Assembly (NCBI GenBank): GCA_963576725.1
Contig: OY755242.1
Location: 62,624,324 to 62,688,323, forward strand
From: Azorinus chamasolen
Taxonomy: Eukaryota; Mollusca; Bivalvia; Cardiida; Solecurtidae
DNA length: 64,000 nt
Reading direction: 5' to 3'
Part shown: positions 57,533-64,000 of the stretch, piece by piece
Numbering within the stretch: the stretch's first letter is position 1
Layout: each line of letters opens with the position of its first letter
The notes under the pieces: model-generated
Database searches by the model: none
What the model saw: the letters and a program-made list of their open reading frames with translations, nothing else
Told to the model about the DNA's origin: nothing
Program-made: the position numbers and the translations under genes

Positions 57533-57567
57533 TGACGTCATTTGATGACGTCATTTTAATGACGTCA
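57533..57567. promoter_or_regulatory. Three CRE-type palindromes in right arm
   Basis: Mirror images of the left-arm sites: TGACGTCA at 57533-57540, 57546-57553 and 57560-57567. Confidence 0.5.
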
Positions 57568-57992
57568 TGACATTTTAAAAAACAACCCAATGTCACCATG
57601 ACGACGCTGGATCAACATTATTCTCTTTGATTTTATGGCTGAATGCATGTAACAAAAATGTGACGTGTATTTTGACATGATAATCTTTGACAAAGGCCCT
57701 TAGTGGTCGAAATATTAGATCAGAGCAGTTTAAGTATTTATGTAATATATTAATTCCCTATTTTGGAATATTTTCTTCATTGCAAATATATCTTGTCAGA
57801 AAATGGGTTGTAAGTGTTATGTTCTTTGTATGTATACGTGTACAGTTTCTGGTGTTGATTGATTAATACGATAAATACGCATAATATATCTTTAATAAAC
57901 CCGATAAGAAAGAGATACATACTCGTCTAATATTTTGTTAATTACAAACACAGGACACGCGGCAGAATTGGGTCGACTCCTTAAGTGCTTAA

Positions 57993-58213
57993 CCATTTAC
58001 TCCATAAATACGCATTCTACGTCTTTGCAAACAGAGTAGTGCCAAGTCAGACGCCTTCTACAGGATCTGCTCTGTTGGCTCGTGCTATAGATATGGTTCT
58101 ACAAGTTCTGCCATAGCTAAATATTTATGTGATACTTTGCCATTGTAAGAATTAATCTAATTAATATTCATAATATCATTATTTCTTACGTGGGTATTCA
58201 TTGAGTAAAGGGT
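57993..58213. mobile_element. T4-A miniature element with TTAA
   Basis: TTAA at 57989-57992 and 58214-58217. CCATTTACTCCATAAATACG tip, core GCAAACAGAGTAGTGCCAAG and mirror, TTAATATTCATAATATCATT, right tip CATTGAGTAAAGGG. Confidence 0.75.
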
Positions 58214-58431
58214 TTAAACTTTCCGTCATATATGCGATTACGTCACTGGCATCATTAACTTTCACTTTCCCGTTATTACATTGTGTATTTTATGAGCAAA
58301 CCTGGAATCAAAATCAATATAAGCATAATGTATTGGAATTTATCATCAAATAAATGTCGGTCTCATGTGATAAATTATCATGTAGCGCATATGCTGTAAC
58401 AACTTGTAGGAACAAAGATCATGATGATTGA
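58214..58431. other. No recognised feature
   Basis: Short unrecognised stretch between two T4-A copies. Confidence 0.4.
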
Positions 58432-58435
58432 TTAA

Positions 58436-58678
58436 CACTTTACTCCATAAATATGTCTTTCTATGCCTTTGCAAACAGAGTAGATCCAGAATACTAGACG
58501 GTTCATATAGCAGCCGTCTGTTCAGGGTCTGCTCTTGCTTATGGGATAATAAAGAAAATATTCTACAGTTTCTGCCTTGGTGAAAACTGCATGTGTAAAT
58601 ATGCCATTTTGAATTGTTATCTATTTGATATTCACCATGTCATTATTTCTTACATGAATATTCATGGAGTAGAGGGTT
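58436..58678. mobile_element. T4-A miniature element
   Basis: CACTTTACTCCATAAATATG after TTAA, core GCAAACAGAGTAGATCCAGA, TACATGAATATTCATGGAG and right tip TAGAGGGT next to TTTA. Confidence 0.75.
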
Positions 58679-58679
58679 T

Positions 58680-59299
58680 ATACACGTTGCATAATGATAA
58701 CATAGTGCAGTCAACTCGATTTGATACAAAACGATCATACTGCCTTTTTGTTACTTTTGGCAAGGGAGGGGTGTCAACATGAATAGTATAGTTCAGTCAT
58801 ACTGACTGAAAGGTAGTATGACGGTTTGTATCAAGTTACGTTCGACAATGTGTGATAGTTTTGTCAACAAGAATAACATGTCTAGATATAACTAACAATG
58901 CTTAGCAGTTTTCCATGAATATTGTTTGATACAAAGGTATCTCGTACAGATTGGTGCGAATCGTGTATGCTGAAATGTGTAATATATGTCGAAAGAGTCA
59001 TGCGTATGGCTTGTTCGAGGGACTTAATACATTTAAGCATTCTAATGTGAACCCATAGCACCGTTGCCCAGTATTTGCGTATTCAAGCTTGTCCAAATTC
59101 TGACTGCTTGAAGGAAATAGGATGATTGCCAATTACCTTTCAGAAATGAATGACTGCACCTGACCTTGATTGCATCAGGTTATTATTCCGTTTATTTCAT
59201 TTGCCAGATAAAAATCGAGGGATCTCATCACGGTTTCCTCTGTATAATTATTCCAATTTATTTTTGTTAAGAAAGGACGCATTCGTGCACAGCCTCTAC
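58680..59299. other. No recognised feature
   Basis: No shared repeat or coding signal seen. Confidence 0.4.
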
Positions 59300-59532
59300 A
59301 TGAGCCCTTAACCACATGGACATTAATGTAAGCGATCATATATACTAATTAGCTGAAGTACAGTTGTAAAATTACATATGGGCACATGAATTGTTCGCCA
59401 TGGCAGAAACTGTAGAATTAAATATATATTACACCATAAGCAATCAGAACAGATAGCTCCTACTGAATTTATCCAATCTTGGTATTCCCTGTTTGCAAAG
59501 GCGTTCAACTGTGTAATTATTGAGTAAATTTA
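59300..59532. mobile_element. T4-A miniature element, diverged
   Basis: GCCATGGCAGAAACTGTAGA, CCATAAGCAATCAGAACAGA, then CTGTTTGCAAAGGCGTTCAA and TTATTGAGTAAAT. Confidence 0.55.
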
Positions 59533-59629
59533 TAAAGGATATGTTTTCTAGTTGCAGAGTATCCAGTTGTATAAATGTCAATGTAGTACAATGAACATTG
59601 TATTATTCTTAACACAACGCCAGTGTAAA

Positions 59630-59828
59630 TACAGTAGAGCCCCTCTAATGCAAACATTTTATGAACTAACTCGGGTGGCTTTAAAGCAGGTGGTTGTTTA
59701 ATGCAGAGCTAAATAAATGCAGAAAGCTCTTCTGCACATAAACTATAATTCTGAATTTACTTTCCACCAGCCTGTACGGACCAGAATTATACCTCCTGTT
59801 GGCGGTCGCTTTTGAGGGTCGTAAATGT
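59630..59828. mobile_element. TA-D miniature element, right tip eroded
   Basis: TACAGTAGAGCCCCTCTAAT (tip intermediate between TA-C and TA-D), GCAGGTGGTTGTTTAATGCA, core AAGCTCTTCTGCAC, end GGCGGTCGCTTTTGAGGG. Confidence 0.6.
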
Positions 59829-59904
59829 ACATTTTATACCAAAGAACGAACACATCGCACAATTAATTAAACATGAGTTCGATTAATGTACCCAACAAGG
59901 TAAT

Positions 59905-60010
59905 CCTTTGCAAACAGCCTGGGTCTAGATGAGACACCGAGTAACTCGGCGTCTCATCAGGATCAAAGCTGTTTGACATTTGGTCAAATATTCCTCAAAA
60001 CACTAGTGGG
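59905..60010. mobile_element. T4-B element, near-perfect core
   Basis: GCAAACAGCCTGGGTCTAGA, ACACCGAGTAACTCGGCGTC, mirror TCATCAGGATCAAAGCTGTT. Followed by TTGGTCAAATATTCCTC. Confidence 0.65.
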
Positions 60011-60063
60011 TGAGCATTGTAACAGATCGGAGATTAAGCAGACATCGTTTTTATAACTGACAA

Positions 60064-60515
60064 ATGGTTAAATGGCTTGGTTTAATATCGGTCACCATTT
60101 TATCTTCGCGAACTCTTTCACTTTTATGGCTGACATCGTGTGTAATAAATCATCAAGAACCTCGTCCAAACGTTATTAATGACATTGGCACGTTACCAAT
60201 TGGAACAAAATGTCCTGGTTGGCAGAACTTTGACCTGAATATGTTCTTCCGATGTCAGGGCAACAGAAAAAAAGAACATACAATTGGCTTATTTGTGTGA
60301 ATCTTAAAAGGAATACGCGTGGAAATTTGATATTTAATAACGACAGTATATCAATTTTACCAGGAAAGCAATACATACTGGAAATAACTGTGCAATTTGG
60401 ACTTAAGCAAATAAGAGTACAGCCACTGTCTTTAGTGCAATCATGGTGTGAAAATAAATTCCAAAACTCCTTGAAGATTTCAAGCACACTTATAACAGAT
60501 GAGGATTGCACTTAA
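60064..60515 (+). pseudogene. Unrecognised coding-like stretch with frameshift
   Basis: The first frame (60064-60300, 78 residues) starts with a hydrophobic stretch resembling a signal peptide (MVKWLGLISVTILSS) and reads on to FDLNMFFRCQGNRKKEHTIG. A second frame (60252-60515) continues with VNLKRNTRGNLIFNNDSISI, LPGKQYILEITVQFGLKQIR and ends TDEDCT. The two join naturally if about two bases near GTGTG at 60297 are extra, so I suspect one broken small protein of about 145 residues. The second part faintly recalls beta-sandwich domains such as galectins (PGKQYILEI), but I cannot assign it. It might instead be chance. Confidence 0.3.
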
Positions 60516-60612
60516 CTTGCATTTATTTGCACAATTATATCTTCTTATAAATAGTCATACATCATTGCTTGACATTTTGCTCAAATCTGTGTTTGTTTCG
60601 TGTTCTGTATCA

Positions 60613-60990
60613 ATGGAAAAGTAGTAAAGTCAAGCAGGCAAAGCCACATACAAGACACAACCACCACCAAAACACCGATAGATATCATCACACACACAAC
60701 AAAACCATACAAAGCCACATACAAGACGCAACCACCACCAAAACACCGATAGACAGCATGACACACACACATACAACCATACACCCAAACGCACTCACAC
60801 ACGAGAAGAATACAGAAAACACCAACAAACACACAATAACTAGAGACAAACACTCCACACATGAACAAAAGCACAATCACAAAAACGCAAGGCAGACAAA
60901 GGAAGGGTGACAAAGAGAGTACCGCCTTGGCACGGTCAGTAGCAAAAACATCACTGGGGTTTAAACCGGTTTACGGACGTCCTAACCTCA
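60613..60990 (-). mobile_element. Penelope-like element tail, first subfamily
   Basis: AATGGAAAAGTAGTAAAGTC start, GAGTACCGCCTTGGCACGG and GTTTAAACCGGTTTACGGAC blocks as in the copy at 37.5 kb. A stretch of about 70 bp including CCACATACAAGACGCAACC is duplicated in tandem at 60645-60755. It is cut off soon after CGTCCTAACCTCACA. Confidence 0.65.
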
Positions 60991-61035
60991 CAAGTCAAAC
61001 AATGTATTTACAGTGTTATGCAATGAAATCACCAT

Positions 61036-61262
61036 AGGTTACCTTTTACTTCATATATTCGCACACCTTTGTAAATAGAGTAGACATTCAGATCAAATAG
61101 TTCCTGTAGAAGCCGTCTGATCTGGGTCTGCTCTCTTTGTCTATGAAATAATATAGATATAATACTATAGTTTCTGCCTTCTTGATACCTAACAGACTTG
61201 GTGATAATTTCATTAAAAATATAATCAGCTAATTAATGTCCATGATGTCAGTATTTCGTACA
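61036..61262. mobile_element. T4-A miniature element
   Basis: CCTTTTACTTCATATATTCG tip, core GTAAATAGAGTAGACATTCA and mirror, ATAGTTTCTGCCTTCTTGAT, TTAATGTCCATGATGTCAG. The right tip is not clear. Confidence 0.55.
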
Positions 61263-61471
61263 AAATGTATCAATAGAGTCAACAGCGAACGTGTCAGGTC
61301 CATCGATCTTAGTCCAGTCCACAGTTCCATGAATATTTCTGATCAATTAACCCTAACTTACTGTCCATCTGTTCTTAAAGACACACGAATCGTACTACGA
61401 CACTTTGTTGTGAAATCTCAGTTCATTAGGGAAACATATTTTTATCTCGTCATCCTTTCGGATTATTATAA

Positions 61472-61676
61472 CCTTTAGCCTACTATGGGCGGATGAGTAA
61501 ATACCTTTGCAAACAGTTTGGATCCAGATGAGACACGGGTAATTCGGCGTCTTATCAGGATCAAAGCTGTTTGACATCCTGATTGCATTTTGGAAGACAA
61601 ATTGATAATAACTTGAATTTTGAAAATGTAGTAGGTGAAAAAGTCTGCAAAAATAATTTGCTCAACAGGCTAAAGG
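61472..61676. mobile_element. T4-B miniature element, complete
   Basis: Tips CCTTTAGCCTACTATGGG and CAACAGGCTAAAGG mirror each other at the ends, with ATAA at left and TTAA at right (61677-61680). Core GCAAACAGTTTGGATCCAGA and mirror at 61508-61577, then TTTTGGAAGACAAATTG. This copy defines the family. Confidence 0.7.
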
Positions 61677-61680
61677 TTAA

Positions 61681-62230
61681 TATATCATTGCGGTTTTTCC
61701 TATCAGCTATCATGTTGTATGTCTAACTCATACGTAATTTGACTGATGATAATATCAAACCACTTAGATTCTGCTTGTTCGAATAATTACATATCATGTC
61801 TCCTGATGTACTCGCTAGGTCGTCACCAATCGTCACACAACCTTTTAGAGATATGTAATGACGACTGTATACACAATTAGTGAGTCTGATATGTCATGAC
61901 GACTGTATAAAAAATCAGCGAGTCTCAATGTGAGACAAAATTGCTAGAGGCATCCGTGTCATATGAACATTTCTCTAGTTTATCTACAACAACGCTGCAC
62001 ATTGCTGGATATCAACACACTTAGGTAAAAAAGTTAAACCTTAGGGGAATTCATATGTAGAACCATTATTGCATTTATTCATCAACTGTTCGAAATCAAG
62101 AAACTCGAAAATGAAAACTACACCTGGAACAAAGAAAATGAACAAGGAAACAGAAGTAAACACATGAATGGAATAAAGAGGCAATCGACATGCGATACCG
62201 TGGAAACATTAAACGTGGGACACAACCAGC
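61681..62230. other. No recognised feature
   Basis: A local direct repeat GACGACTGTATA is seen at 61860 and 61900 with ATCAGCGAGTCT-like flanks. Otherwise nothing. Confidence 0.35.
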
Positions 62231-62849
62231 CCCTGTCTAATAAACAACCGAGTGTCTTCTAGGTTACCAACCAGTCCCTGTTTAATAAACAACCGAGTGT
62301 CTTCTATGTTAACAACCAGTCCCTGTCTAATAAGTAATCGAGTGTCTTCTAGGTTAATAACCAGCCCCTGTCTAATAAACAAGCGAGTGTCTTCTAGGTT
62401 AACAACCAATCCCTGTCTAATAAACAACCAATGTATTCTAGGTTAACAACCAGTCCCTGTCTAATAAACAACCGAGTGTCTTCTAGGTTAACAACCAGTC
62501 CCTGTCTAACAAACAAGCGAGTGTCTTCTAGGTTAACAACCAGTCCCTGTCTAACAAACAACCAATGTATTCTAGGTTAACAACCAGTCCCTGTCTAATA
62601 AACAAGCGAGTGTCTTCTAGGTTAACAACCAGTCCCTATCTAACAAACAACCAATGTATTCTAGGTTAACAACCAGTCCCTGTCTAATAAACAAGCGAGT
62701 GTATTCTAGGTTAACAACCAGTCCCTATCTAATAAACAACCAATGTCTTCTAGGTTAATAACCAGTCCCTGTCTAATAAACAAGCGAGTGTCTTCTAGGT
62801 TAACAACCAGTCCCTATCTAATAAACAAGCGAGTTTCTTCTAGGTTAAC
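62231..62849. repeat. 45-bp tandem repeat, about fourteen units
   Basis: Unit CCCTGTCTAATAAACAAGCG, then AGTGTCTTCTAGGTTAACAA, then CCAGT. Units differ at the string AACCGAGTG, AAGCGAGTG or AACCAATG. From about 62501 the last two alternate strictly for seven units, a 90-bp higher-order repeat. A 45-bp unit keeps the reading frame, so the open frames here encode 15-residue repeats by arithmetic and need not be genes. Confidence 0.85.
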
Positions 62850-62894
62850 TCTTACCAAGCTACAAAAACAATAATAGCTGCTCATATAATGATC

Positions 62895-63004
62895 TAGATC
62901 CATGCTTATAAAGCTTTTAGTTGAGTCTGAGTTTCGTTCTCAAGCTTTTGATTGGTCAGATTTGAGTTCTCAAGCTTTTGATTGGTCAGATTTGAGCCAA
63001 AGGC
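62895..63004. mobile_element. Element H half copy
   Basis: GATCCATGCTTATAAAGCTT, TTGAGTCTGAGTTTCGTTCT, and two tandem copies of CTTTTGATTGGTCAGATTTG. Confidence 0.65.
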
Positions 63005-63030
63005 GAGTTAGGTCAAGGATAGCGAGATTA

Positions 63031-63229
63031 TCAGAGTTACAAATAACTGGGCAAACCCAAATACTAAAATCGTCATTTCTACACCAAACCCTATGTTGTG
63101 ACCATTCTTTATATTCGAATGTTCTATTCGAGACGATTCTAACAAGTGGTCACAACATAGGGTTTGGTGGGAAAATAAAGAAGTTCAATTTGAAAATATT
63201 TTAATTTACACATTTTATCTGGAGCTCTG
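63031..63229. mobile_element. Palindromic element G
   Basis: TCAGAGTTACAAATAACTGG end, TCATTTCTACACCAAACCCT, centre CTATTCGAGACGATTC, CATAGGGTTTGGTGGGAAA, other end TTTTATCTGGAGCTCTGA. Confidence 0.7.
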
Positions 63230-63369
63230 AATTATGGCTGGAATATATCTTATTTTATTGCTAAATTTGATTGAGAATGTTATTTTCTAAATGCTGTTTT
63301 TAAAGTTTGCATAAGTTTCTTATATGCAGAGTTGCAGCATGATCAATGCTTTACCATTTCCCTCAATTG

Positions 63370-63605
63370 TGCGCCGTTCCATACATTTGCAAACACAATA
63401 TACCTAAATCAGACGGCTCCTGTATGAGCCGTCTGATCAGGGCCTGCTCAGTTTACTTATAAATCTGATTCTACAGTTCTGTCATGGCGAAACATTCCTG
63501 TGTTCATATGCCAGACTAAAAGTTTTTCTAATTAATATTCATGAAGTCATGATTTTTAGTATCAATATTCATAATGTCGAAAATTGCTCAATTGGAAGAT
63601 TAAAT
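63370..63605. mobile_element. T4-A miniature element
   Basis: Core at 63388-63457 (GCAAACACAATATACCTAAA, GGCTCCTGTATGAGCC, mirror ending CAGTTTAC), then TCTGATTCTACAGTTCTGTC and TAATTAATATTCATGAAGTC. Confidence 0.65.
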
Positions 63606-63772
63606 TAACGCCTCAGTGAACCGTAGTTGAACTTAATTAAGTTTTCCCTTCTAAACACGTTTGATTAATTAACTTTTAACCTCCTGAATAATTAGAACTG
63701 TATTCTCCATTTCCGAATATTAATTTATTTCACAACAAGTGTATTATATTTTACCACTGAAGAAAAATGACA

Positions 63773-63845
63773 AATAGTGAAGGTCCTGATCCAACCCCCC
63801 CCCCCCCCCCCCCCTCAGGAGCTGGGTCTATATTAGTTGCAAATG
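63773..63845. repeat. T4-type core with a run of 20 C
   Basis: CAAATAGTGAAGGTCCTGAT and mirror GGAGCTGGGTCTATATTAG, with the loop replaced by 20 consecutive C at 63795-63814. Confidence 0.6.
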
Positions 63846-64000
63846 TCTTAGATAATCCGCTCCCGTACTATAAGGGTTTCAGCTCGCATACATCCAATGT
63901 GTATATAATATCGGTCTAAATGCAACAGATACATGTACAGCATAAAGGGAGAACAGAATTTAATATTGACGGTAAATATCATCTTTTAGGATATCGTTAT

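Larger units (their letters stand above)
56512..57737. mobile_element. Inverted pair of Penelope-like element 3' ends
   Basis: The arms 56512-56976 and 57273-57737 are reverse complements over 465 bp with no indel and, by eye, a single base difference. The 296-bp spacer belongs mostly to the left copy. Each arm carries the 3' end of a GIY-YIG gene, its stop codon and the same 3' tail, so the two copies lie head to head with 3' ends outward. The endonuclease is at the C-terminus here, unlike the element at 52.5 kb, so this is a separate Penelope-like lineage. A transcript across the pair would fold into a long double-stranded hairpin. Confidence 0.8.

Noticed and set aside
62209..62446. Open frames with 15-residue peptide repeats on both strands
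   Set aside because: The 45-bp unit lacks stops in these frames by arithmetic; no start context, no protein similarity.

Overview
The window reads as nuclear DNA of a marine or freshwater invertebrate, most likely a bivalve mollusc. It is AT-rich, with no bacterial gene layout and no operons. Short hairpin transposons of many kinds are packed together, and there are Penelope-like retroelements and three elements built like the bivalve 'pearl' repeats (a core of about 145-165 bp tandem units, a short microsatellite, terminal hairpins). I could not fix the species; a heterodont bivalve such as Dreissena is only a guess. No host protein gene is recognised with confidence, so the stretch is intergenic or a very long intron. 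Family names below are my own working labels.

Most of the 64 kb is a mosaic of miniature inverted-repeat elements. The T4 group (A, A2, B, E, F, K, P) has tips starting CCCTTT, CCCATT or similar, and many copies are flanked by TTAA on both sides, as expected for piggyBac-type insertion. Most T4 families, though with different tips, carry a related internal palindrome (about 60-70 bp, GCAAACAG...GATCAGACG and its mirror). The TA group (C, D, N) has tips CAGTAAAACC..., CAGTAGAACCTG... and CAGTTGAAC..., is flanked by TA as in the Tc1/mariner/pogo superfamily, and carries a second shared palindrome (TTAATGCAGG...GAAAGCTCCT and its mirror). Families G, H and I are other long palindromes. Several copies sit inside one another and give a relative age order.

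Region by region: 1-14 kb holds scattered miniature elements, one candidate element with perfect 19-bp inverted ends (2926-3591), and a retroelement tail (10.4-11.0 kb). Pearl-like elements lie at 14.7-15.6, 20.8-21.7 and 50.0-50.9 kb. tRNA-like units lie at 17.9, 18.3 and 30.2 kb. Tandem arrays lie at 7.7-8.1, 28.65-29.0 (35 bp), 30.7-31.2 (101 bp) and 62.2-62.85 kb (45 bp).

The only clear protein-coding material is retroelement-derived. At 52.46-55.56 kb lies a decayed Penelope-like element with the end of a GIY-YIG endonuclease before the reverse transcriptase, the permuted order of the Naiad lineage. It is 5'-truncated and inserted into a TA-D element. At 56.51-57.74 kb two nearly identical 3' ends of a different Penelope-like element, with GIY-YIG at the C-terminus, lie head to head as a 465-bp inverted repeat. 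Several further 5'-truncated tails related to the first element are spread over the window. Pieces at 60.06-60.52 kb and 34.65-35.2 kb look faintly coding but are unrecognised.
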